A stretch of 64,000 bases of DNA, from contig NZ_JBHRSS010000003.1 of NCBI RefSeq assembly GCF_042643355.1, forward strand, positions 124,001-188,000, given 5' to 3'. The translations under genes were made by a program, and so were the position numbers. Source of the stretch: Salinisphaera aquimarina. GTDB taxonomy: Bacteria; Pseudomonadota; Gammaproteobacteria; Nevskiales; Salinisphaeraceae. A model generated the notes under the pieces. The model had not been told where the DNA came from. It made no database searches and was given only the letters and a program-made list of their open reading frames with translations. Of the stretch, positions 1 to 8,456 are shown piece by piece. The first letter of the stretch is position 1, and each line of letters begins with the position of its first letter.

Positions 1-183
1 TTTCGGCCGCGCCTCGACCAGCGCCGCCTCTTCCAGACGGCGATAGGCCTCCTGTGCCGTGGAGACGCTGATCTCGAGTTCGCGACACAGCGCCCGTATC
101 GACGGCAGCCGATCGCCGACGCGATAGACACCGTGATCGATGCGTTGCCTCAGCGTTCTCGCGGCCTGCTCATAGAGTTTCAT
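1..183 (-). CDS. MocR/GntR-type transcriptional regulator, N-terminal part only
   Basis: An open frame begins with ATG at 183 and runs off the left edge of the window. The translation (MKLYEQAARTLRQRIDHGVY..., then VGDRLPSIRALCRELEISVS, then TAQEAYRRLEEAALVEARPK) is a GntR winged helix-turn-helix. It has the basic-amphipathic first helix, the RLPSIRALCRELE segment and a recognition helix around SVSTAQEAYRRLE. The missing remainder would decide between a MocR protein (HTH plus aminotransferase-like PLP domain) and a plain GntR. The divergent DUF1127 gene favours MocR, because Escherichia coli yjiR (MocR) lies beside yjiS (DUF1127). No good Shine-Dalgarno sequence sits just before the ATG. Confidence 0.75.
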   Translation of the reverse strand, partial: MKLYEQAARTLRQRIDHGVYRVGDRLPSIRALCRELEISVSTAQEAYRRLEEAALVEARPK

Positions 184-210
184 TACAGTGACCCGACTCC
201 GCGGTGTGAT

Positions 211-297
211 CGGTACAGATCATGAAAACCCGACCGATACAGCTTGCTCGAAGATCAAACTGTATCTTATAGATTCGACAAACCTGAATCTGTATCG
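211..297. promoter_or_regulatory. CTGTATC/GATACAG repeat cluster between MocR and DUF1127 genes
   Basis: The divergent intergenic region holds four copies of one heptamer: CGGTACAG at 211-218 (one change), CGATACAG at 235-242, CTGTATC at 260-266 and CTGTATCG at 290-297. The two left copies point one way and the two right copies the other. MocR regulators usually bind repeated half-sites between themselves and a divergent target, so this is a likely operator set. A possible promoter for the rightward gene is TTGCTC (244-249) with TATAGA (268-273), spacing 18, which would lie inside the repeat cluster. The repeats are seen; the binding protein is inferred. Confidence 0.55.
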
Positions 298-345
298 ATA
301 ACGGCATGCGCCCTAGCCTGTGGACATCCCCACAGGAGAACGGTC

Positions 346-504
346 ATGGGCCTCACTCGTCTTGTCGAAACGCTTCGCTACTATCGATCACGACGGCACA
401 CTCGCCGGCAGCTGCGGGTGCTCGAGGACCGGCTGCTCGACGATATTGGCGTCTCGAAAAGCGATGCCCGGCGCGAGAGTCGCAAACCGTTCTGGCAGGC
501 GTGA
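346..504 (+). CDS. DUF1127 small basic protein (YjiS-like)
   Basis: This 52-residue protein starts at the ATG following a clear ribosome binding site (AGGAGAA, 334-340). Longer upstream starts lack such a site. The sequence shows the DUF1127 core: a basic amphipathic N-terminal half (RYYRSRRHTRRQLRVLEDRL) followed by LLDDIGVSKSDARRES, matching the family pattern LDDIGLTRxDxxxE. DUF1127 proteins are short and Arg-rich; some have been linked to RNA binding or phosphate and stress physiology in alphaproteobacteria, but no single role is settled. The gene stands alone, divergent from a MocR-type regulator with repeated half-sites between them, which suggests control by that regulator. Confidence 0.8.
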   Translation: MGLTRLVETLRYYRSRRHTRRQLRVLEDRLLDDIGVSKSDARRESRKPFWQA

Positions 505-654
505 CCGGATAAATGCTGGCGCTGGGTCTACTACCGTTGCTCGCGGGTACCCGACGCGGAAAAAGAAACGGCAAGCTGCCCGGCCAGCGATTGTCGCGCC
601 GCCTGATTTGCTTTACCGGAATGCATTGGCGATCAACCGCGTGCCGCTCGGCGC

Positions 655-2505
655 TTACCGCGTGAGTTGATCGACATCACGCACGGCGCCGCGCGACGCG
701 TTGGTTGCCAGCGCCGCATAGGCCCGAAGCGCCGGCGAGACCTTGCGCAGTCGGTTCCGCGGCTGCCAGGCCTCGCGGCCCTTGGCCTCCATCGCGGCGC
801 GGCGTGAGGCCAGCGTGTCGTCGTCCAGATCCAGCTGAATAAGGCGCTCCGGAATATCGATCACGATCGGGTCACCGGTTTCGATCAGGCCGATGAGGCC
901 GCCTTCGGCCGCCTCGGGCGAGACATGGCCGATGGAAAGGCCGGAACTGCCACCGGAGAAGCGACCGTCCGTGATCAGGGCGCAGGTCTTGCCCAGCCCC
1001 TTGGATTTGAGATAGCTCGTCGGGTAGAGCATCTCCTGCATGCCGGGCCCGCCCTTGGGGCCTTCGTAGCGCACGATGACGACCTCGCCGGGGATGACTT
1101 CGTTGCACAGGATGCCGGCCACGGCCGCTTCCTGGCTTTCGTACACGCGGGCGCTGCCGTTGAACACGAGGATCGACTCGTCCACGCCCGCGGTCTTCAC
1201 GATACAGCCCTCGGGCGCCAGATTGCCGAACAGTACCGCCAGGCCGCCATCCCGGCTGAACGGATGCGCCGCCGAGCGAATGACGCCGTGCTCCCGGTCG
1301 GTGTCCAGCGCTTCCCAGCGCGCCGACTGGCTGAATGCGGTCTGGGTGGGAATGCCGCCTGGGCCGGCGCGGTACAGCTCGCCTGCCATGATGTCCTCGC
1401 TGCGCATGATGTCCCAGCGCGCCAGGGCGTCGGCAAGCGTGGGCGCATGAATCGTGGGCAACGAGGTATCGATCAGGCCCGCCCGATCCAGCTCACCCAG
1501 GATGGCCATGATGCCGCCGGCGCGGTGGACGTCTTCCATATGCACATCGCTCTTGGCGGGTGCGACCTTGCACAGACACGGCACGCGGCGCGACAGCGCA
1601 TCGATCTCGGCGATGGAGAAATCGACCTCGCCCTCATGCGCGGCGGCGAGCAGATGCAGCACCGTGTTGGTCGAACCACCCATGGCGATGTCGAGGCTCA
1701 TGGCGTTCTCGAACGCCGCACGGCTGGCGATGCCGCGTGGCAGCGCCGTGGCGTCGTCCCGCTCGTACCAGCGGCGGGCCAGATCGACGATCACCTGCCC
1801 GGCCTGCCGGAACAGCCCTTCGCGATCGCTGTGCGTCGCCAGCACCGAACCGTTGCCGGGCAGCGCCAGGCCCAGCGCTTCGGTGAGACAGTTCATGGAG
1901 TTGGCGGTGAACATGCCGGAACAGGAGCCACAGGTCGGGCAGGCAGAGCGTTCCACGATCGCCACTTCGGCATCGCTGTAGCTGTCATCGGCGGCGACCA
2001 CCATCGCATCGACCAGGTCGAACGCGCGGCTGCTGCCCTTGACCACTGCCTTGCCGGCCTCCATCGGCCCGCCGGAAATGAACACGGTCGGGATATTCAG
2101 CCGCATCGCGGCCATCAGCATGCCGGGGGTGATCTTGTCGCAGTTCGAGATACACACCAGTGCGTCGGCGCAGTGCGCGTTGACCATGTATTCCACGCTG
2201 TCGGCGATCAGCTCGCGCGACGGCAGCGAATACAACATGCCGCCATGACCCATGGCGATACCGTCGTCGACCGCTATGGTGTTGAACTCCTTGGCCACGC
2301 CGCCCGCCGCCGCGACTTCGCCGGCGACCAGCTGGCCCAGGTCCTTCAGGTGCACATGACCGGGGACGAACTGCGTAAAACTGTTGGCGATGGCGATGAT
2401 GGGTTTGCCGAAGTCGCCATCCTGCATGCCCGTCGCCCGCCACAGGGCGCGAGCGCCGGCCATGTTGCGGCCGTGGGTACTGGTTCTGGATCGATAGACG
2501 GGCAT
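655..2505 (-). CDS. ilvD: Dihydroxy-acid dehydratase
   Basis: The enzyme dehydrates 2,3-dihydroxy-isovalerate and 2,3-dihydroxy-3-methylvalerate to the 2-keto acids of valine and isoleucine synthesis, in the cytoplasm. The 616-residue length equals that of the E. coli enzyme. Visible signatures are the iron-sulphur ligand motif NCDKITPGM (Cys122), the CPTCGSCSGMF block, and the C-terminal GRFSGGSSGLSIGHVSPEAA that carries the catalytic serine region. The ATG at 2505 follows a GGAGGA site. The gene is alone on its strand and divergent from a LysR gene about 100 bp away. No other ilv gene is present in this window. Confidence 0.97.
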   Translation of the reverse strand: MPVYRSRTSTHGRNMAGARALWRATGMQDGDFGKPIIAIANSFTQFVPGHVHLKDLGQLVAGEVAAAGGVAKEFNTIAVDDGIAMGHGGMLYSLPSRELIADSVEYMVNAHCADALVCISNCDKITPGMLMAAMRLNIPTVFISGGPMEAGKAVVKGSSRAFDLVDAMVVAADDSYSDAEVAIVERSACPTCGSCSGMFTANSMNCLTEALGLALPGNGSVLATHSDREGLFRQAGQVIVDLARRWYERDDATALPRGIASRAAFENAMSLDIAMGGSTNTVLHLLAAAHEGEVDFSIAEIDALSRRVPCLCKVAPAKSDVHMEDVHRAGGIMAILGELDRAGLIDTSLPTIHAPTLADALARWDIMRSEDIMAGELYRAGPGGIPTQTAFSQSARWEALDTDREHGVIRSAAHPFSRDGGLAVLFGNLAPEGCIVKTAGVDESILVFNGSARVYESQEAAVAGILCNEVIPGEVVIVRYEGPKGGPGMQEMLYPTSYLKSKGLGKTCALITDGRFSGGSSGLSIGHVSPEAAEGGLIGLIETGDPIVIDIPERLIQLDLDDDTLASRRAAMEAKGREAWQPRNRLRKVSPALRAYAALATNASRGAVRDVDQLTR

Positions 2506-2547
2506 GATTTGTCCTCCGGGTTAGCGCACTCGGATATCGTATTGCCC

Positions 2548-2564
2548 TTCAATTTGTTTTTGAA
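2548..2564. promoter_or_regulatory. Dyad TTCAA-N7-TTGAA between ilvD and lysR gene
   Basis: The AT-rich 101-bp gap between ilvD and the divergent LysR gene contains a perfect 5-bp inverted repeat with a 7-bp spacer. LysR proteins typically bind such dyads in the promoter shared with a divergent target. It is not a strict T-N11-A box (the positions with 11-bp spacing are C and G), so the assignment is tentative. AT-rich stretches at 2563-2573 and 2596-2604 could serve as -10 regions. Confidence 0.4.
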
Positions 2565-2606
2565 ATATATTACTAGCGTCTGATTAGGTCGTTTGAGATA
2601 TTATTT

Positions 2607-3527
2607 ATGAACGTGCGACGTCTGAGGCATTTCGTGGCTGTAGCCGAGACGCTGCATTTCGGCAAGGCGGCCGAGCGCCTCCACATGACCCAGCCGCCGC
2701 TGAGCCAATCGATCATCGCGCTGGAACGGGAACTGGGCAGCGCCCTGTTTTTACGCACCAAGCGCAGCGTGGCGCTGACGCCGTTTGCCGAGCAATGGCT
2801 CGAGCCTGTGCGGGCGGCGCTGGATGCAGTGAATGCCCTGCCCGACATCGCCGGCCGCATTCGCCGGGGTGAAACCGGCCGGCTGAGTCTATCGTTCGTG
2901 AGCACGGCCGATTACAGCCTCCTGCCCGCGCTCGTTCATCGCTTTCGAGCGTTGTATCCGACGGTAGATCTGGCCTTGACCGAGGCAACCAGCGACGTGC
3001 AGATCGCCGCGTTGCGACGCAAGGAAAGCCACGCCGGTATCGTCATTCCGCCGGCGCACACGGCACTGCCCGACGAACTGGCCTATCGCCAAGTCATGAC
3101 AGAACCGCTGATCGCGGCAGTTCCGGAGAGCTGGCTCGACAGCGGCCGCCTGAAGCTGGCCGACGGACAGCTGACGCCAGAAGCGGTGATCGAATCTCCC
3201 CTGATCGTATTTCCACGCCATGTCGCGCCGGCGTTCTACGAACTGGTCACGGACTATTACGTCGCCTGCGGCGGCCAGGCCCACATTGCGCAGCATGCGA
3301 TTCAGATGCAGACGATCATCAGCCTGGTCTCCGCGGGGATGGGTATTGCGCTGGTGCCCGAATCGTTACGCAACCTGGCGAGAACGGGCACGCGCTACGT
3401 GGCCCTGCACAGCCGCGCGCCACTGCTGGAAACCGGCATCGTCTGGCGGCGTGACGATCGGAGCCCGATGCTAGCCAATCTTCTCGACGTGATCGGCGCG
3501 GCGGAGAACGGCGTCTTTCCTCAATGA
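2607..3527 (+). CDS. LysR-family transcriptional regulator
   Basis: This 306-residue LysR-type regulator has the N-terminal winged HTH (residues about 1-60: RRLRHFVAVAETLHFGKAAE, then RLHMTQPPLSQSIIALEREL). A periplasmic-binding-protein-like effector domain follows (about 90-300), with a typical GMGIALVPESL segment near 250. It is divergent from ilvD, the usual layout for a LysR regulator and its target. A role in branched-chain amino acid synthesis, analogous to IlvY acting on ilvC, is therefore possible but unproven. The effector domain is of the broad benzoate/catechol-type group, so the ligand cannot be read from the sequence. The start lacks a strong Shine-Dalgarno sequence, but the ATG fits the family N-terminus exactly. 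Confidence 0.9.
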   Translation: MNVRRLRHFVAVAETLHFGKAAERLHMTQPPLSQSIIALERELGSALFLRTKRSVALTPFAEQWLEPVRAALDAVNALPDIAGRIRRGETGRLSLSFVSTADYSLLPALVHRFRALYPTVDLALTEATSDVQIAALRRKESHAGIVIPPAHTALPDELAYRQVMTEPLIAAVPESWLDSGRLKLADGQLTPEAVIESPLIVFPRHVAPAFYELVTDYYVACGGQAHIAQHAIQMQTIISLVSAGMGIALVPESLRNLARTGTRYVALHSRAPLLETGIVWRRDDRSPMLANLLDVIGAAENGVFPQ

Positions 3528-3710
3528 TCCGACTATACGATGCAAGCAGAATTCAGGATCTACCGACCGATCACCAATATCTCCAGAAGGCACTACTGGC
3601 TTGGGCGTAGATCGACGATCGCGGCGTGAGCAGTCAATCAAAGATCGACCGCATTCGCGCTGTGTGTCGAGCCGGCTCGACGCCCGACACGGGCGCCCAC
3701 AGGCGCGTAG

Positions 3711-3965
3711 CTACTTTCCGCTCGTTGGCTTGAGATTCTCGTGAATCTTGAATATGACAATGATCAGTTCACAAGAGACGCGTGCCGCTACGGCGCCGCC
3801 GACGATGGTCACCAGCCCCATCACGACGCTGGTGGTGCTGGGTCCCGCGTAACCACCGGACATCTGCCCCAGGCCGCTGACCAGCGCCATGAGCAGGAAG
3901 AGCCAGTAAATAAACGTAATCAGTTTCGGCGTGAGCATCGAATCGAAATAGAGAATGTCTTTCAT
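3711..3965 (-). CDS. DUF4282 small membrane protein
   Basis: The chosen ATG at 3965 follows a strong GGGGGAAG site. The frame extends upstream to 4046, but that extension looks non-coding. The 84-residue product (MKDILYFDSMLTPKLITFIY...) has two hydrophobic segments, about 15-35 (ITFIYWLFLLMALVSGL) and 45-75 (TTSVVMGLVTIVGGAVAARV), followed by SCELIIVIFKIHENL. This is the DUF4282 layout: a short acidic N-terminus with FD, two transmembrane helices and a conserved E-x-hydrophobic-FKIxENL end. The family's function is unknown. The region 3720-4110 is noticeably more AT-rich than its surroundings. Confidence 0.75.
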   Translation of the reverse strand: MKDILYFDSMLTPKLITFIYWLFLLMALVSGLGQMSGGYAGPSTTSVVMGLVTIVGGAVAARVSCELIIVIFKIHENLKPTSGK

Positions 3966-4258
3966 GCTTCCCCCGTGCTTTTGAATCAATGATTCTCCTT
4001 TGAGCACTTCAAAACAGGCATATCGCGTGCCAGCCCCAACAAACAATTGTTTCTTTTATGCTTGTTAAAAGTGTATTTCTTGCCAGGCATCCTGTTGTAA
4101 TATTTGCCGACTGATCACAGGCTTGCTCACGTCGCCGTAAATGAAGCTCGGCACCGGGTAGACAATACAACTGCTGGTGGTTGCCGCAGGATCAGACCGA
4201 CCACGGCGGATGACCGCCCGGACTTCGATCGTTTCGATCACCCTCGAGTGAGGCTCGC

Positions 4259-5845
4259 ATGACACTGATCACATCTTCGCCTCGTACGGTTTCCCGGCCC
4301 CGCACAGCCTTCGTGCGCCACGTCCGCCGCGGGCTGCGTGCGTCTGCCGTGAGTCTGCTCGTCATGAGTCAGGCAAGCCTGGCCGCGGCAGCGTCCGATG
4401 AAACCATGCGCGACGAGTTCTTCTGGCTCGGCGAGATAAACAAGGCGAGCGCCGTCATCAATTCGGAACAGGGTCTGCTCGACAAGCAGAAGACGCCGGC
4501 GATCGCACAGGCGCTGGAAGAAGTCATCGAGGCCGGCAATCAGCCGGGCGGCGAGCGGCCCAAGAAGGTCATCGAATTCGAGCCGCTGCTGATCGACGCC
4601 GGCGGCATCGACGTTACGCTGCTGCATGCCGGCCGCTCCAGCCAGGACATGCACGCCACCTTCCGGGCCGCGATCCTGCGCGACGAGTTGCTCGAGCTGG
4701 CCACGCACCTCAACGCCACATCGAAAACGCTTGTCGACTTGGCCGACAAGCATAAAGACACCATCGTGCCGAACTACACCAACGGCGTGGCGGCCCAGCC
4801 CAACAGCTACGGCCACCAGCTACTCGGCCATGCCGCCGGCCTGGAACGTGACGCCCAGCGTATCCGCGAAGCCTACGCCCGGATCGACCGCTCGCCGATG
4901 GGCACCACCGTACTCAACGGCACGAGCTGGCCGCTCAATCGTCAGCGCATGGCCGACTATCTCGGCTTCGCGGCACTTGTCGACAACGCCTACGACGCCT
5001 CGCAGATTTCGTCGATGGACGAACCGCTGGAAGTCGGCGCGGTCATCACGCGTATCGCGCTGCACGCCGGCAACTTCATCGAGGACCTGCTCACCCAGTA
5101 CGCCGACCCGCAGCCGTGGATGCTCCTCCAGGAGGGCGGCGACAACACCTATGTCTCCAGTTCGATGCCACAGAAGCGCAATCCCGGCCTGCTCAACTCC
5201 ACCCGCAGCGACGCCTCGACCGCGGTCACGCTCGCCCTGGGCCCGATCCTGCAGATGCACAACATCACGCCCGGCATGAGCGACCCGAAGGACGTCGAGA
5301 CCAACTCCGCCATCGTCGATGCCGGCATCAAGGTGCTCGACAAGTGGGACAAGATCCTCAAAGCGCTACGCGTGGATCCCCAGCGCGCCCTGGACGAACT
5401 CAACAGCGACTGGACCGCATCGCAGGAACTGGCCGATATCCTCATGCGCGAACACCAGCTGCCGTTCCGGGTCGGCCATCATTTCGCCTCCGGTGTGGTC
5501 AGCTATGCTCGCGCGCACGACATCAAGCCGCTGGATTTCCCCTATGACCAGGCCCAGCAGATCTACAGCGAAGTCGTCACCGCCGAAGACCCCGAGCAGC
5601 CGCACGAGCTGCCGATAACGGAATCCGAGTTCCGCGCCGCGCTCGATCCCAAGGCGATCGTGAACAACCGCGCCACCCGCGGCGGCCCGCAGCCCGCGGA
5701 AATGAAACGCGTGCTCGCCGAAGCCCGCACCGATCTGAAAGAACAGAACGAATGGATCGCGAAAAAGCGCGACCACATCGACGCATCGCTGGACCAGCTC
5801 GACAAGGACTTCGGCACGCTCCTGGACACGTCCGACGACCACTGA
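4259..5845 (+). CDS. Exported argininosuccinate-lyase-like (fumarase superfamily) protein
   Basis: This 528-residue protein starts at an ATG preceded by GAGG. The core carries superfamily signatures: GRSSQDMHATF (about 125-135), AQPNSYGHQLLGHAAG (179-194) and the catalytic-serine loop SSSMPQKRNPG (300-310). These enzymes cleave C-N or C-O bonds releasing fumarate. Two features are unusual. First, residues 1-45 look like a signal peptide: a basic stretch with RR at 23-24, a hydrophobic run ASAVSLLVMSQASLAAAA, then an Ala-rich cleavage site, possibly Tat. Cytoplasmic ASL has no such peptide. Second, the conserved THLQ of argininosuccinate lyase is YTNGV here, so the usual histidine is Asn175. 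The substrate is unknown. A weak GC-rich hairpin follows at 5856-5872. Confidence 0.75.
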   Translation: MTLITSSPRTVSRPRTAFVRHVRRGLRASAVSLLVMSQASLAAAASDETMRDEFFWLGEINKASAVINSEQGLLDKQKTPAIAQALEEVIEAGNQPGGERPKKVIEFEPLLIDAGGIDVTLLHAGRSSQDMHATFRAAILRDELLELATHLNATSKTLVDLADKHKDTIVPNYTNGVAAQPNSYGHQLLGHAAGLERDAQRIREAYARIDRSPMGTTVLNGTSWPLNRQRMADYLGFAALVDNAYDASQISSMDEPLEVGAVITRIALHAGNFIEDLLTQYADPQPWMLLQEGGDNTYVSSSMPQKRNPGLLNSTRSDASTAVTLALGPILQMHNITPGMSDPKDVETNSAIVDAGIKVLDKWDKILKALRVDPQRALDELNSDWTASQELADILMREHQLPFRVGHHFASGVVSYARAHDIKPLDFPYDQAQQIYSEVVTAEDPEQPHELPITESEFRAALDPKAIVNNRATRGGPQPAEMKRVLAEARTDLKEQNEWIAKKRDHIDASLDQLDKDFGTLLDTSDDH

Positions 5846-6047
5846 TCCGCAAGCCGTCGTCGCGCCGACGACAGATTTGAACGGATCCGGAACAATCGAT
5901 CAGCCGAATCGCCGGCATCCCGGCGCACGAACACGGCCGGCCCGCACAGGCTTGACCTGCACCGCAGGCCGCGTCGATCGACAACCGCACACGGCAGGCG
6001 GCCGCCGTCCCGTATGACGCGCAACCGATATATCGGAGAACAAAACC

Positions 6048-6836
6048 TTGCCGACGCTGTCCGCCATCTATCGCTACCCGATCAAGTCCACCGCAGGCGA
6101 AGCGCTGGCAACGGCTATCGTCACCGATGAAGGGCTGTTGCGGGATCGGCGCTTCATGGTCGTCACCCCGGACGGCAGCTTCGTCACCGCGCGCAGGCAC
6201 CCGGCATTGCAACGTGTCACGGCGCGCTTCGACGGCGAGTATCTGTATCTGGTCTGCGACGATCAGCCGGCGATCACCCAGGCACGGCAGGCGTTCGGCG
6301 AACAGCCGTTCGAGACCGGCGTCTGGGCCGACGACTTTCCAGCACTGACCACCACCTTCGCGCTCGACGCCTGGTTCAGCCGGATCGTCGGCGAGCCGGT
6401 GCACCTGCTCTGGCTCGGAGAACGCTCGGCCCGCTATCGCGAGAGCATCGGCACCCGCGTCAGCTTTGCCGACGGTTACCCCCTGCTGCTGACGAACACG
6501 GCCTCGCTGGCCGACGTCAATGCCCGCACCGACGGCTCGCACGTCATGGCACAGTTCCGGCCCAACGTTGTGGTCGACGGGCCCGGCGCCTTCGCCGAGG
6601 ACGAGTGGCGGCGTATTCGCATCGGCGACGTCATCTTTCGCGTGGCCAAACCCTGCGCCCGCTGCGTCATGATCACGGTCGACCCCGAACGCGGCGAGCG
6701 CCGCGACGATGGTGAACCGCTGCGAACGCTCACCCGCTATCGCAAGCGCGGCAAGGACATACTGTTCGGCCAGAACCTCATCGCCGAAAACTCGGGTTCG
6801 CTCACGCTTGGCGACACGGTCGAAGTACTCGAATAA
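6048..6836 (+). CDS. MOSC-domain protein (YcbX-type, without ferredoxin domain)
   Basis: A TTG start at 6048 follows CGGAGAA at about 6034. The 262 residues form an N-terminal MOSC beta-barrel domain (IYRYPIKSTAGEAL, about 5-120) and the MOSC domain (about 125-260). The latter has the conserved FRPNVVVDG and the motif AKPCARCVMITVDP with Cys203 and Cys206, the likely molybdenum-cofactor ligand region. E. coli YcbX and mitochondrial mARC proteins use this fold to reduce N-hydroxylated compounds. YcbX carries an extra C-terminal 2Fe-2S domain that is absent here, so a separate electron donor would be required. No molybdenum-cofactor gene lies nearby. Confidence 0.88.
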   Translation: MPTLSAIYRYPIKSTAGEALATAIVTDEGLLRDRRFMVVTPDGSFVTARRHPALQRVTARFDGEYLYLVCDDQPAITQARQAFGEQPFETGVWADDFPALTTTFALDAWFSRIVGEPVHLLWLGERSARYRESIGTRVSFADGYPLLLTNTASLADVNARTDGSHVMAQFRPNVVVDGPGAFAEDEWRRIRIGDVIFRVAKPCARCVMITVDPERGERRDDGEPLRTLTRYRKRGKDILFGQNLIAENSGSLTLGDTVEVLE

Positions 6837-7095
6837 GCGCAACGGCCGATCAAGAAGGAGTGCGAAGTGGTTTTGAGCCATCCACCATCAGCGGCAAACC
6901 CTGATCTGACGAAACCCCGCCCCGTGCCGGCATCGGCTCGGTTGGGGCGCATGGGCGTCCAGGATCGGGGCTTGCCGTTTGCCTCGTGAGCGGTTGATTC
7001 GAGCTTCAATTGGAACCACGGGACAGGCTCTGGTGCGTCGCGGCCAGAACGGCACAAGGCGACCGCATGGCTTTCAACGCGCCCTTTGGCCTCGA

Positions 7096-8172
7096 TCACC
7101 GCGAGGACGTATCAAAGCCACGCCATCCATGACCCGACACCGGCAAGCCCCCTGGCACAAAGATATTGCGGTACACCTGCGCATGCGCACCATCGCGCAA
7201 CAGGATGCGAGCACTCACCCGATTGTCGCGAATATGCCCACGACTTTCCGGATAACGCGCGGTAATCGAGCCCGTATCCTTGCCGGTGTCGATCACGATG
7301 TTGCCGTAGACCTCGAAGTCGCGAGCCTTGTTCAGATAAATGCCGACGTCGTCCGTTCCATAGACCAGGTTGTTCCGAATGACGCCACGGCGCGTTTCGT
7401 ACCGGGTATCCCCATTGCGAAAAAACTTGGCGCCGGTGCCACCACCGCCGAAGGAAAGACCCACGGAGCTGTTACGCACGACGTTGTTCTCGATGACGAC
7501 ATCCTGCGAATTGCCCTTGGCGAATATGGCATAGGCCGCCCGACCGTTCGCCTTGCGGATGTGCTCCAGCCGGTTGTTGCGGATATCCCATGCCACGGCG
7601 CCGACGATGTCGATGCCCTCGACGACGCCGCGCTGGCCTGTACTGGTGAAGCCGATCAGGCAGTTCTCGATCGTGCCGTAGTCCGAATACGAGTCGTCAC
7701 CGTGGGCATGGGATGGGCTGGTGACCTTGAAACCCGATTCGCCGTTATCCCATGTCTTCAGGTTGTTGGCAGTGAAATGGTCCGAGTCGTAATCGATCTG
7801 GACGCCGTGGTAGGCGCTGTTCTCGAGCGTCATATTCCGAAGGGTGACGTCCTTGGAATGATCGACGACGATATTGCTGCGCACGCGATGGTCGTTGATG
7901 CCCGGGCCGCTGATGACGGTGTCGTGGAAGTCGGTGGTAGCGCCGGTGATGGTCAGGTGATCACGATCCCGGATGACGATCTGCCGGACCTGATGATAGT
8001 CGCCCGGCGCCAGCACGATGATCGCGCCCGTGGCCGGCGCGGCTTCGATGGCATCTCGCAACGCCGGGATCGAGTTCACCTGCACCGTCGGCTTGGCGAA
8101 TACACAGGGTGTGCATAGCGCCAGGGCGCAGACCACGGCGGCAAGATGCATTCGTTTCAGGATGCGGCTCAT
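7096..8172 (-). CDS. Exported right-handed beta-helix repeat protein
   Basis: The ATG at 8172 follows GGAGG, and the 358-residue product opens with a classical signal peptide (KRMHLAAVVCALALCTPCVF, cleavage near AKP). The rest is a parallel beta-helix: LRDAIEAAPATGAIIVLAPG (a PbH1/NosD-like first coil) and repeated short motifs such as ENNVVRNSSVGL, IRNNLVYGTDDVGIYL and EVYGNIVIDTG, each about 22-25 residues. Such proteins are often polysaccharide lyases or surface proteins; no catalytic residues can be assigned by eye. The gene is divergent from an MscS channel and separated by about 280 bp. The preceding gap, 6837-7095, shows no convincing gene. Confidence 0.85.
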   Translation of the reverse strand: MSRILKRMHLAAVVCALALCTPCVFAKPTVQVNSIPALRDAIEAAPATGAIIVLAPGDYHQVRQIVIRDRDHLTITGATTDFHDTVISGPGINDHRVRSNIVVDHSKDVTLRNMTLENSAYHGVQIDYDSDHFTANNLKTWDNGESGFKVTSPSHAHGDDSYSDYGTIENCLIGFTSTGQRGVVEGIDIVGAVAWDIRNNRLEHIRKANGRAAYAIFAKGNSQDVVIENNVVRNSSVGLSFGGGGTGAKFFRNGDTRYETRRGVIRNNLVYGTDDVGIYLNKARDFEVYGNIVIDTGKDTGSITARYPESRGHIRDNRVSARILLRDGAHAQVYRNIFVPGGLPVSGHGWRGFDTSSR

Positions 8173-8456
8173 GTCGGCCTCCGCGGCAAGCCGGACTCGG
8201 ACCACACCTTGGGTGAGGACGTGAAGATGCGCAATCAAGGTGGCATCGAATATGCCGCAGGCACAGGGTTGGGGGCAAACGCCTACCGGCTCCGGCGCGC
8301 GCCCGGCGAACGGTCGGTGAATTGATGAAGCCGTCGCGACAATCGGCGTTACGGCTTTATGGCCCGGGCAGTGAGCGGCACGCGCCTCGCATACGATAAT
8401 CGTGCTAGTAATAGCGCAAGTCAGGATCACCACGGATCAGGGGAGTCGATACAGGC

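Noticed and set aside
925..2583. A 552-codon open frame antisense to ilvD
   Set aside because: It mirrors ilvD in an opposite frame, as expected from high GC third positions. Composition is Arg/His/Gly-rich with no domain features, and it crosses the ilvD promoter.
4065..4265. A 66-codon leftward frame upstream of the exported lyase
   Set aside because: No ribosome binding site or recognisable features; overlaps the start of the lyase gene and its upstream region.
5577..6881. A 434-codon leftward frame opposite the MOSC gene
   Set aside because: Shadow of the MOSC gene and the end of the lyase gene; no protein family features.
6837..7095. A 40-codon frame from GTG (about 6867) following an AAGGAG-like site
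   Set aside because: Only a short proline/arginine-rich peptide with no family resemblance; too weak to call.
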